DNA of 5,869 bases from an uncultured Clostridia bacterium (GTDB lineage: Bacteria; Bacillota; Clostridia; TANB77; CAG-508), in NCBI GenBank assembly GCA_949118805.1, contig CASAUJ010000055.1, forward strand, positions 1 through 5,869, written 5' to 3'. The notes under the pieces were generated by a model, which saw nothing but the letters and a program-made list of their open reading frames with translations, had not been told where the DNA came from and made no database searches. A program made the position numbers and the translations under genes. Positions 1-5,293 of this stretch are shown here, one piece after another. Each line of letters begins with the position of its first letter. Position 1 is the first letter of the stretch.

Positions 1-70
1 GATGGTGTTTTTTTGCAATTCTATTTTCTTTTTTAAAAACTGTCGGGTAATAAGAAATTATGAAAACTTA

Positions 71-99
71 TTGACACATAATTTGGTTAGTGATAGAAT
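71..99 (+). promoter_or_regulatory. Sigma-A promoter of gene 1
   Basis: TTGACA (71-76) and TAGAAT (94-99) are separated by 17 bases, a near-consensus housekeeping promoter. Transcription would start near 106, giving a leader of about 50 bases before ATG 155. This promoter is not a copy of the cassette in front of genes 2-4. Bases 1-70 hold no gene that I can see; the T run near 8-14 after GGTG resembles the right arm of a terminator, as after gene 3, but its left arm would be outside the window. Confidence 0.7.
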
Positions 100-154
100 G
101 AAACTATCCAAAAGGGTAAAAAATAAAAAGACAAAAGATGAGGGGGATAAGAAA

Positions 155-1570
155 ATGAAAAAAGGAAAGAAAGCCTTTAATAAAGGAATTACATTAATTG
201 CTTTAGTTATAACAATTATAGTATTATTAATTTTGGCAGGGGTGAGTATAGCAAGTCTTACAGGAGAAGGAGGCATTTTAAATAAAGCAACGAAGGCGAA
301 AAATGAAAATAATCTAGGAACGATTGAAGAAGAGATCAAATTAGCTTATCATGCAGTACAAACGGATAGTATCATACATGGTTGGAATATCAATAAAAAA
401 GCAGAAGAATTGCAAAAAGAACTAAGAGAACAAGGGGAAGAAGCAAAGGATACAATTGTAACCGTGTTCCAAAGTGATTTATTGATTAGTTATAAAGGAT
501 ATGAAGTAACCATTCATACGGATGGAACAATAGAAATAGAAGATCCAAGTTTAGGAGATAAACCAACAGGAGTTGTTACTATTTTAACGACAGGAGCAAA
601 TGTTGAAATGGTAGAAATTCAAGTAGAAGCTAGTACAACAGATGGAGACATTGAAACCATTGAAGCAATGAATGGAGCAATTGAAAAAGAAAATGCGAAT
701 AATACCAATAAGAAAAAGATATTTATCGTTAGTAAAAATGGAGTTTATTATTTTAGAATAAAAGGAACCAATGGAAGAACAGCAGTTGTGCAAAGTGAAG
801 AAATAACGAATATAATAGAAACAATAGAAGCAGAATCTTTATTAGAAGGAATTTCAAAGTTAAATAGTAGTGGGATGAAAAAAATAAAGGTATCTGGAAA
901 AACATCGGCTGGAGAAGTTGAAGAAATAACTTATTGCTTAAGAATGATTTATAGTAATGGAGATTTGAATCTTACTAGTACATCAGAAATAAATTTGGAA
1001 GGAATAGCAAAAAGTGATTCAACTTATACACTTGGTTCATCGGCAGATTTAAATAAAAATGGAATTGTTTTAAAAGTCAATGGAAACTTAACAATTGACG
1101 GAACATTAACAACTGTTGGAGGAGAAGGTTCAGGACCATTAGGATTATATCTATATTGTACAGGAAATCTTACCAATAATGGTACAGTTTCTATGACATC
1201 CAAAGGAACCATTTCTAAAACAGAAAATGTATACCTTCAAAAAAATGGAGATGAATTTATTTATATTCCTAAAGTTGGAGGAACAGGAAGTGATGCAATC
1301 TGGGGAGCTACAACAGTTGGGGGAGAAGGACCTACAACAGGAGGAACAGGAGGAGGCTCAGGAGCTATAAAAGGAGGAGCATCTTGGGGAAATGCAGGAG
1401 CAAATGGAGGATCCTATGGAGGAGGAAGTGGAGGCGACTCTATATGGGATAATTCTAGTAAAAAGGGTCCACAAAAAAATGTAGGAGGTACTATTATAAT
1501 TTTTTCAGAAAGAATAGGAAATCTTCGGAAATATTGTATCAAATGGATTATCTGGATGGTATTGTTTTAA
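155..1570 (+). CDS. Gene 1, open segment: prepilin-type N-terminus, Ig-like middle, glycine-rich C-terminal domain
   Basis: Probable membrane-anchored surface protein or adhesin carrying a type IV prepilin-like leader. ATG 155 was chosen because it has AGGGGG at 141-146 and gives a short basic leader like the paralogues; the frame is open further upstream but lacks that context. Residues 1-11 are the Lys-rich leader ending in Gly11, the expected prepilin peptidase site. Residues 12-35 form one hydrophobic helix. The usual Glu at +5 is Ala. About 50-135 is a charged, partly helical region, 137-222 looks like an Ig-like beta domain, and 225-370 is a beta-rich domain with a TNNGT motif near 340-344. 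About 375-435 is very rich in Gly. The middle and C-terminal parts recur in genes 4 and 2. The exact ligand is unknown. The last 16 residues lie after the frame change and are probably not native. Confidence 0.85.
   Translation: MKKGKKAFNKGITLIALVITIIVLLILAGVSIASLTGEGGILNKATKAKNENNLGTIEEEIKLAYHAVQTDSIIHGWNINKKAEELQKELREQGEEAKDTIVTVFQSDLLISYKGYEVTIHTDGTIEIEDPSLGDKPTGVVTILTTGANVEMVEIQVEASTTDGDIETIEAMNGAIEKENANNTNKKKIFIVSKNGVYYFRIKGTNGRTAVVQSEEITNIIETIEAESLLEGISKLNSSGMKKIKVSGKTSAGEVEEITYCLRMIYSNGDLNLTSTSEINLEGIAKSDSTYTLGSSADLNKNGIVLKVNGNLTIDGTLTTVGGEGSGPLGLYLYCTGNLTNNGTVSMTSKGTISKTENVYLQKNGDEFIYIPKVGGTGSDAIWGATTVGGEGPTTGGTGGGSGAIKGGASWGNAGANGGSYGGGSGGDSIWDNSSKKGPQKNVGGTIIIFSERIGNLRKYCIKWIIWMVLF
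323..733 (+). repeat. Direct repeat copy 1 (in gene 1)
   Basis: This stretch aligns base for base with 5459-5869, with 26 differences in 411 positions by hand count, or about 94% identity. Likeness continues upstream at a lower level into the hydrophobic helix. The partner ends only because the window ends. Confidence 0.9.
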
Positions 1571-1793
1571 AAGTGCAGGATATGATCATTATTACGGATG
1601 TTCAGGAGGAGGAACAGCATTTATATTTCAACAAGATACTGAAAAAAATGAAATAAAGGGAAATATTAATCTTTCAGGAGGACCAAAAATTAACAATAAT
1701 TATTATCCCGGAGCTTCTCAAGGTGGGGCTGGTACTTATCGATGTTTAGGATGGAATGGAAATAAATATGTAGATATAGGATTATCTAATTAA
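1518..1793 (+). pseudogene. Gene 1, C-terminal tail in the shifted frame
   Basis: This open segment has no start codon of its own and begins just after an in-frame TAG at 1515-1517, overlapping the end of the first segment. Its content belongs to gene 1: N-I-V-S-N-G, a Gly-Cys-Ser-Gly-Gly-Gly run, a short beta segment, and G-G-A-G-T-Y near the end before TAA 1791-1793. The order of these elements matches the last 80 or so residues of gene 2. It is best read as the missing C-terminus of gene 1 rather than as a separate gene. Confidence 0.7.
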
Positions 1794-1806
1794 TAAACTG
1801 AAAAAG

Positions 1807-1838
1807 CATAGTTATCATGAAATACTTTATTAACTATG
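1807..1838. repeat. Perfect 8-bp inverted repeat after gene 1
   Basis: CATAGTTA (1807-1814) and TAACTATG (1831-1838) form exact arms around 16 bases. No T run follows on the plus strand, but on the minus strand the hairpin is followed by CTTTTTC, so it could act as a terminator for minus-strand transcription or simply be an mRNA 3' structure. Confidence 0.45.
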
Positions 1839-1852
1839 AAAATTATAAAAAA

Positions 1853-1891
1853 TGTAGATGTAAAATTATTTTTTGCATCTATATTTTTATT
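1853..1891 (+). terminator. Rho-independent terminator of gene 1
   Basis: TAGATGTAAAA (1855-1865) pairs with TTTTGCATCTA (1871-1881), with one G-U pair and a 5-base loop, and a T-rich tail follows at 1884-1891. It lies 60 bases past the stop at 1793, which supports the view that the shifted tail up to 1793 belongs to the transcript. Confidence 0.7.
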
Positions 1892-1934
1892 TCATTTTAT
1901 CTTTCTAAAAAAATATCGAGAAATAAGAGAATTA

Positions 1935-1950
1935 TGTTAAAAAGATAACA
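1935..1950 (+). promoter_or_regulatory. Operator-like inverted repeat upstream of gene 2
   Basis: TGTTA (1935-1939) and TAACA (1946-1950) are exact inverted arms around a 6-base A-rich centre, ending 20 bases before the -35. The same element at the same distance precedes gene 3 and, slightly altered, gene 4, whereas the sequence between it and the -35 varies. A binding site for an activator or an upstream promoter element is inferred; the protein is unknown. Confidence 0.5.
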
Positions 1951-1969
1951 ATAAAAAAGGTACAAACAA

Positions 1970-1998
1970 TTGAAAAAAAGAAAGAGAAAAAATATACT
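1970..1998 (+). promoter_or_regulatory. Sigma-A promoter of gene 2
   Basis: TTGAAA (1970-1975), a 17-base spacer and TATACT (1993-1998) are conserved in sequence and spacing in front of genes 3 and 4. The start point would be near 2005, leaving a leader of about 24 bases that contains the ribosome-binding site. Confidence 0.75.
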
Positions 1999-2028
1999 AA
2001 AGAAAAACAAAAGAAAGGGAAGAAGAAA

Positions 2029-2238
2029 ATGAAAAAAACAAACCAAGGAATCACATTAATTGCTTTAGTCATCACAATTATAGTATTATTAATTCTGGCA
2101 GGAGTAAGTATAGCAAGTCTAGCAGGAGAAGGAGGCATTTTAAATAAGGCAACAAAAGCAAAAAGAGAAACAGATGAAGCACGGAGTAGAAGAACAATTA
2201 AAAGTTGCCATCATGGCAGTGAAAATGGATTATTATGA
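2029..2238 (+). CDS. Gene 2, N-terminal fragment: prepilin-like leader and membrane helix
   Basis: ATG 2029 has AAAGGGA at 2014-2020, 8 bases upstream, and starts a leader M-K-K-T-N-Q-G, with cleavage expected after Gly7. A hydrophobic helix follows at about residues 8-31, then the G-E-G-G-I-L-N-K-A-T-K-A-K stretch shared with genes 1 and 4. Residues up to Ala51 are native. After CGG at 2182 the frame is wrong, and the last 18 or so residues (R-S-R-R-T...) bear no likeness to the paralogues. Dropping C2182 gives E-A-G-V-E-E-Q-L, which joins smoothly to the next segment. The leader suggests export through the Sec route and retention in the membrane. Confidence 0.8.
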   Translation: MKKTNQGITLIALVITIIVLLILAGVSIASLAGEGGILNKATKAKRETDEARSRRTIKSCHHGSENGLL

Positions 2239-3586
2239 GAAGCAAGTAGGAGGAAGTTTTCGAGAGTTTCTTTTTAACAATGAGGAGAAATTAAAAAAAG
2301 AATTAGAAGATTTGAATGTCTTAGTTGATAAAGAAGCCAATATCATAACAATAGAGGGAATTCAATTCGCTGTGGAGGAAAATGGAAACATTACGAAAAT
2401 AGAAGGAATCGCCTTAAGTGAAAAGACGAAGAAATTAAATATTATACAAGGAGTAGTGGAACAACCAGAAGCAGAATTAGTAGCTACCCTAGTAACCATA
2501 CAAGGAGAAATCAGTTGGAAGAGTAGTGATGAAGAAGTAGTAAAAATAACAGGAAATGGAAATAAAGTAACCATTACAGGATTAAAAGATGGAGTGGCAA
2601 TTATAACAGCAACTTGTCAAGGAGAAGAAGCAAGTTGTGAAGTAACAGTAAGAACAGTAGAAATTTCAACAACATTAACTTTGAGTCCAGAAAATATTGT
2701 GATAGGAAAACAAGAAGAAACAGAATTAACGGCGGAACAGAATGGAACAGAAGAGATTACATGGGAAAGTTCAGATAATAGAATTGCAATAGTAGAAGGA
2801 ATCGGAGAAAATGGAAAAATAGGAAAAGTAACAGGAGTAGAAGCAGGAGAGATAACGATCACAGCAAGAACACAAAATCAAACAGCAACTTGTAAAGTAA
2901 TAGTAGCTATTACAGCAGAATCATTATTAAAGGGAATTGAAGAGATTACGACAGGAGGAACGAAAAAAATTCTTGTTAATGGAACAACTGATCAAGTAAT
3001 AACTGATACCACACAATATAAGAAAGAGATTTATGATGTTAATGTTGTAATGATTGATGGTGGATTAGAATTAGGAACAGGAGGAATCGTAAAAGTAAAT
3101 GGAGTAGAGAAGGCAATTAGTGAAATACAGGATTTATCCGTAAGCAGTGATGGAAAAACCTATTCAGTAGGAAATACAAAAGATATTGGGACAGCGAGTG
3201 CTTATGCACAGAATACCGTGGTATTAAAAGTGAAAGGAAACTTAGAAATACAAAATGAAGTAACTTTAACTTCTATTACAGGAACTTATGGAGGTCCAAA
3301 AGGATTAATTGTTTATTGTGAAGAAGCAGTAACCAATAATGGAACAATTAGCATGTCACAAAAAGGAGCCAAGGCACAAGGACAGAATATATTTCTTTCT
3401 AAAAATGATTCTAATTTATTTTCTTTTGTTGGATCTGCTGGAGGATCTGGTGGAGGAAGTGTTAGTGTTTCTAATGCTGGAAAGAAAAGTGGAATAGGAG
3501 GTACACGATCAGCTTGGTTCTCTTGTGGAGGAGGACGGAGGAGGAGCAGCCTCTACATCTTTAGGTGGGAAATGTACTTCAGGTAG
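2174..3586 (+). CDS. Gene 2, central fragment: two Big_2-type Ig-like domains and shared beta-rich domain
   Basis: The ATG at 2174 is only the first Met in this frame and has no ribosome-binding site; the native reading enters from the N-terminal fragment at about 2183. In fragment numbering, residues 5-80 are a charged region. Residues 88-161 and 163-246 are two Ig-like repeats with the Big_2 hallmarks: I-S-W-K-S-S-D and I-T-W-E-S-S-D strands, V-T-G-containing turns, and closing A-T-C-x-x-x-x strands. Residues 247-410 match gene 1 (A-E-S-L-L-x-G-I, V-L-K-V-x-G-N-L, G-P-x-G-L, T-N-N-G-T). From 420 the chain is Gly/Ser-rich. The last 16 residues, after CGG 3536, are out of frame. Big_2 domains are common in extracellular adhesins, so a surface-binding role is inferred. 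Confidence 0.85.
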   Translation: MKHGVEEQLKVAIMAVKMDYYEKQVGGSFREFLFNNEEKLKKELEDLNVLVDKEANIITIEGIQFAVEENGNITKIEGIALSEKTKKLNIIQGVVEQPEAELVATLVTIQGEISWKSSDEEVVKITGNGNKVTITGLKDGVAIITATCQGEEASCEVTVRTVEISTTLTLSPENIVIGKQEETELTAEQNGTEEITWESSDNRIAIVEGIGENGKIGKVTGVEAGEITITARTQNQTATCKVIVAITAESLLKGIEEITTGGTKKILVNGTTDQVITDTTQYKKEIYDVNVVMIDGGLELGTGGIVKVNGVEKAISEIQDLSVSSDGKTYSVGNTKDIGTASAYAQNTVVLKVKGNLEIQNEVTLTSITGTYGGPKGLIVYCEEAVTNNGTISMSQKGAKAQGQNIFLSKNDSNLFSFVGSAGGSGGGSVSVSNAGKKSGIGGTRSAWFSCGGGRRRSSLYIFRWEMYFR

Positions 3587-4052
3587 AGGGACAGCTGGAA
3601 CAAGTTATAGTGGAGGATTACGGTGGTGGAGGTGCACAAGGATATTCTACCTTTACTGGACGGAAATGGTAATCTATCAACTATGAAAGGAGGAGAAAAA
3701 GCTGGATCGTCAGGAGTTTCTCGGTGCAGGGCTTCCTCGGAGGTTTACTTGTTCTAAGTTGTGAAGACTATTTACGGAAATGGTAAAGCCTCTTCAAATG
3801 GAACAAATTCTGTTGGACCAAGTGAAACAACTAGCTATGCTGGTGGTGGAGGATCTGGCCGGAGGGTGTATTATGATGTTCATTAGGAATGATAATACAG
3901 TTCCAGTGGTTTCAATTTCTGTAACAGGAGGTATTAGTCAGCTTCCTGGTGGTAATAGTGCATCTGTGAAAGGAGGATCTGGAGGTTCTGGAACCTATGG
4001 TATATTTAAAATAGTAAATGAAAAGACTACATTAATAAAAAAAGGACCATAA
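3537..4052 (+). pseudogene. Gene 2, glycine-rich C-terminal region split by seven frame changes
   Basis: No single frame is open through this stretch. Skipping C at 3536, 3621, 3661, 3722, 3738, 3775 and 3860 gives an unbroken Gly/Ser/Asn-rich chain. It includes G-G-L-L-V-L-S, then a T-N-S-V-G-P region, G-G-G-G-S-G-G-G, a beta segment with V-P-V-V-S-I-S-V, G-G-S-G-G-S-G-T-Y and the end K-K-G-P. The last part is openly readable from 3861 to TAA 4050-4052. The ATG at 3780 lies in a frame that only becomes native after 3860 and has no ribosome-binding site, so a separate small gene is unlikely. The end resembles that of gene 1 in order and motifs. A terminator hairpin follows 15 bases after the stop. 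Confidence 0.72.
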
Positions 4053-4066
4053 ATGAAATAGAGAAA

Positions 4067-4104
4067 GCACAGTTAAATTAAGTTTTAATTGTGTTTTTTA
4101 TTTT
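4067..4104 (+). terminator. Rho-independent terminator of gene 2
   Basis: CACAGTTAAA (4068-4077) pairs with TTTAATTGTG (4084-4093) through ten pairs including one G-U, with a 6-base loop and six T from 4094. It begins 15 bases after TAA 4052, so the transcript is expected to cover the whole frame-broken gene. Confidence 0.75.
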
Positions 4105-4121
4105 ATAAGATTTCTGAATTA

Positions 4122-4137
4122 TGTTAAAAAGATAACA
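4122..4137 (+). promoter_or_regulatory. Operator-like inverted repeat upstream of gene 3
   Basis: TGTTA (4122-4126), AAAAGA, TAACA (4133-4137): identical over 16 bases to the site before gene 2, and again ending 20 bases upstream of the -35. It follows closely on the terminator of gene 2. Confidence 0.5.
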
Positions 4138-4156
4138 ACAAAAAACTCAGAAACAA

Positions 4157-4185
4157 TTGAAAAAAAAGAAAGAAAAAAATATACT
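4157..4185 (+). promoter_or_regulatory. Sigma-A promoter of gene 3
   Basis: TTGAAA (4157-4162), 17 bases, TATACT (4180-4185). The expected start is near 4192, with a leader of about 22 bases before ATG 4214. The hexamers and spacing are identical to those of genes 2 and 4. Confidence 0.75.
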
Positions 4186-4213
4186 AAAGAAAAACAAGAG
4201 AAGGGAAAATGAG

Positions 4214-4456
4214 ATGAAAGAAATAAGTAAGGGAATTACTCTAATTGCACTTGTGATAACCATAATCATGTTAGCGATTTTAGCAGGTGTGGCAATTAAT
4301 TTAATGTTAGAGAATGATGGAATACTAGGAAAGGCTAAATCTGGAACAGAAGAACATACAAAAGCAGAAGCGAGTGAAGTAATGAATTTAAAATATCGGG
4401 GATACAAATACAAAGTTATACAGAAAAACAACAATTACCAGATCTCCAATATTTAG
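4214..4456 (+). CDS. Gene 3, N-terminal fragment: prepilin-like leader and membrane helix
   Basis: ATG 4214 is preceded by GAGAAGGG at 4198-4205, 8 bases away, and by the same leader cassette as genes 2 and 4. The frame is also open from a TTG at 4157, but that TTG is part of the promoter -35 element and can be set aside. The product is 80 residues long. Leader residues 1-7 end in Gly7 and a single helix follows. The next part differs from the other three paralogues (L-M-L-E-N-D-G-I-L-G-K-A-K). Residues after about Lys60 are probably out of frame, so the 80-residue length is an effect of the frame change rather than a natural short pilin. Confidence 0.75.
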   Translation: MKEISKGITLIALVITIIMLAILAGVAINLMLENDGILGKAKSGTEEHTKAEASEVMNLKYRGYKYKVIQKNNNYQISNI

Positions 4457-4482
4457 CTGATCGCTTATGTGAAGATGAGGAA

Positions 4483-5070
4483 ATGAAATATGTAATAAAA
4501 AAGGAAGAAAATAAGATCGCATCATTGGATAAAATAGACGTAACAGAAGTTTCTTCTATTTTTGTAAAAATAAAAAAATATCCTTATGAATTTGAAATTG
4601 ATAGTGATTTAAAATTAGCGTCAATAGATGGTATAAAAATAGCTCAAAACGATAAGGAACTAAATAAAAAGATGGAAGAAGTGGAAGCAAAAATAAGAGA
4701 ACTAAATACAACAATTGAAAATTTAAAACTTACCAATCAAAGATTAGAATCTTTGATTAATAAAGTAGAAGAAAAAAATTATGAATTTGTTGAACTAGCC
4801 TCCACAGTAGCAACTAGTACAGATTATGTAGAAGCGAAATTAAAAGATAATTTAAACAATTATAAATATGTTATGGTAGTGAAAAAAACGACTGTGGGAA
4901 GTTATATGGTAAGTGTCATGTTACCAATTGATATTTTTAAAACACAATCAGCAATGGGCGTATGTTCAACAGAAGGAAATGTGTTGGTATCCTATGTAAA
5001 TGAAACAACATGTGAACTAAAGTCTTCTACGAACAATAGGGTAACCGTAATTTTTTATGGAATAAAATAA
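4483..5070 (+). CDS. Gene 3, C-terminal fragment: coiled coil and phage-fibre-like beta domain
   Basis: The first Met in this frame is at 4483, but the frame is open upstream and reads E-K-Q-Q-L-P-D-L-Q-Y-L-A-D-R-L-C directly before it, so this is very likely the rest of gene 3. No ribosome-binding site of strength comparable to the array genes precedes 4483. In fragment numbering, 57-100 is a clean heptad coiled coil and 110-195 a beta-rich domain with two Cys (161 and 177), ending in V-T-V-I-F-Y-G-I-K. No signal peptide is seen in this piece, so alone it would stay in the cytoplasm. It ends at TAA 5068-5070, ahead of a long terminator. Confidence 0.8.
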   Translation: MKYVIKKEENKIASLDKIDVTEVSSIFVKIKKYPYEFEIDSDLKLASIDGIKIAQNDKELNKKMEEVEAKIRELNTTIENLKLTNQRLESLINKVEEKNYEFVELASTVATSTDYVEAKLKDNLNNYKYVMVVKKTTVGSYMVSVMLPIDIFKTQSAMGVCSTEGNVLVSYVNETTCELKSSTNNRVTVIFYGIK

Positions 5071-5095
5071 TAAAATTTTAAATAGGAATAATGCG

Positions 5096-5158
5096 AAAAA
5101 CACCAATTTACTATCGATTAATTATGAGAAATAATCGATAACAGAATTGGTGTTTTTT
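5096..5158 (+). terminator. Long two-part rho-independent terminator of gene 3
   Basis: AAAAACACCAATT (5096-5108) pairs exactly with AATTGGTGTTTTT from 5145, and inside it TATCGATTA (5112-5120) pairs with TAATCGATA (5132-5140). The two stems are separated by small 3- and 4-base bulges, and a T run ends at 5158. A runs on the left make it potentially bidirectional. It is much stronger than the terminators of genes 1 and 2. Confidence 0.85.
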
Positions 5159-5198
5159 GAACAAGTTTTTATTTTTTAAAGGATAGAAAATCAGATTA

Positions 5199-5214
5199 TG
5201 TTAAAAAGTGAACA
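5199..5214 (+). promoter_or_regulatory. Operator-like site upstream of gene 4, partly degenerate
   Basis: TGTT (5199-5202) and AACA (5211-5214) keep the outer arms and the 20-base distance to the -35, but the inner bases read GTG where the other two copies have GAT, so the arms shrink from five to four pairs. Binding could be weaker here. Confidence 0.4.
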
Positions 5215-5233
5215 ATGAAAAACAGCAAAATGA

Positions 5234-5262
5234 TTGAAAAAAAGGAAGTAAAAAAATATACT
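5234..5262 (+). promoter_or_regulatory. Sigma-A promoter of gene 4
   Basis: TTGAAA (5234-5239), 17 bases, TATACT (5257-5262), the same arrangement as for genes 2 and 3. The start is expected near 5269, about 25 bases before ATG 5294. Confidence 0.75.
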
Positions 5263-5293
5263 AAAGAAAAACAAAAGAAGGGGAAAAAAGAAA

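Larger units (their letters stand above)
155..1793 (+). pseudogene. Gene 1, full extent: prepilin-like glycine-rich surface protein with one +1 frame change
   Basis: The gene reads from ATG 155 in one frame to about 1525. It then continues, after dropping C1526, in the next frame to TAA 1791-1793, giving about 545 residues. The tail after the shift is a sensible continuation: a glycine-rich stretch, then a GGG-x-x-F beta segment, and near the end G-G-A-G-T-Y. This matches the end of gene 2, which has G-G-S-G-T-Y. I therefore read the locus as one gene with a one-base insertion in CTT-CGG-AAA, where the in-frame codon 458 is CGG. Without the shift the product ends at 1570 after 16 unrelated residues. 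Labelled pseudogene because of the broken frame; it could equally be a sequencing artefact or a recoded gene. A strong terminator follows at 1853-1891. Confidence 0.75.
1930..2031 (+). repeat. Leader cassette copy 1 (before gene 2)
   Basis: About 100 bases from the TGTTA site through the promoter, the A/G-rich leader and the ATG recur before gene 3 (4117-4216) and gene 4 (5194-5296). The -10 region and the following A-C-T-A-A-A-G-A-A-A-A-A-C-A-A stretch are nearly identical, while the middle varies. It looks like a unit that is duplicated together with the pilin start. Confidence 0.75.
2029..4052 (+). pseudogene. Gene 2, full extent: prepilin-like Big_2 and glycine-rich surface protein with eight +1 frame changes
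   Basis: Dropping one base at each of eight places (C2182, C3536, C3621, C3661, C3722, C3738, C3775, C3860) gives one continuous product of about 671 residues from ATG 2029 to TAA 4050-4052. The order is a prepilin-like leader and helix, a charged region, two Ig-like repeats, a beta-rich domain shared with gene 1, a long glycine-rich stretch and a short beta C-terminus. Every inter-site segment reads as Gly/Ser/Asn-rich protein in the predicted frame and has no stop. In each case the C is the first base of an in-frame CGG, and the restored codon is GGA or GGT. At 3775 the extra base could instead be a G a few bases upstream, giving a C-K-T-I-Y-G-N-G reading that resembles its relatives better. 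Whether the locus is a decayed gene, an artefact or a recoded gene is open. Confidence 0.78.
4117..4216 (+). repeat. Leader cassette copy 2 (before gene 3)
   Basis: Same layout as before gene 2, about three bases shorter between the -10 and the start codon. It keeps the exact TGTTA-N6-TAACA element. Confidence 0.75.
4214..5070 (+). pseudogene. Gene 3, full extent: prepilin-like coiled-coil protein with fibre-tip-like C-terminus, one frame change
   Basis: Restoring one base in the A run at 4390-4393 gives about 285 residues with the join N-L-K-I-S-G-I-Q. Residues 1-7 are the leader (M-K-E-I-S-K-G), 8-31 a hydrophobic helix with Ala at +5, and 50-145 a mixed region including a Y-P-Y-E-F element. 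Residues 147-190 are a coiled coil with hydrophobic residues at 150, 154, 157, 161, 164, 168, 171, 178, 182 and 185 and Asn at 175. Residues 200-285 are beta-rich, ending F-Y-G-I-K. That C-terminus looks like the end domains of phage tail-fibre proteins in Firmicutes; this is my recognition of style, not a search result. The order anchor, stalk, knob suggests a membrane-held receptor-binding fibre. Alternatively the frame change lies at the in-frame CGG 4397-4399, as a -1 or +2 shift. Confidence 0.7.

Noticed and set aside
2..154. Upstream extension of gene 1 to base 2, or a start at ATG 98
   Set aside because: ATG 98 overlaps the -10 hexamer TAGAAT (94-99), so it lies before the expected transcript start. 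ATG 155 has a good AGGGGG site and gives a leader like the paralogues.
58..339. Minus-strand reading frame opposite the start of gene 1
   Set aside because: It is the antisense of the leader and hydrophobic helix. The same kind of antisense frame appears opposite genes 2 (1932-2138) and 3 (4147-4434), so it follows from the sense sequence. It has no promoter or ribosome-binding site.
2362..2862. Two minus-strand reading frames opposite the Ig-like repeats of gene 2
   Set aside because: The sense strand clearly encodes Big_2-like repeats; the antisense products have no start signal and no family-like character.
3440..3900. Glycine-rich repeats considered as a CRISPR array or satellite
   Set aside because: The GGA-rich units are irregular and codon-based, with no constant repeat length or spacers.
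3780..4052. Separate 90-residue gene starting at ATG 3780
   Set aside because: It has no ribosome-binding site, and its first 27 or so residues are out of phase with the glycine-rich protein. Only the part after 3860 matches the end of gene 2.
4157..4213. TTG start at 4157 for gene 3
   Set aside because: The TTG is part of the -35 hexamer and lies upstream of the expected transcript start. ATG 4214 has a clear ribosome-binding site.
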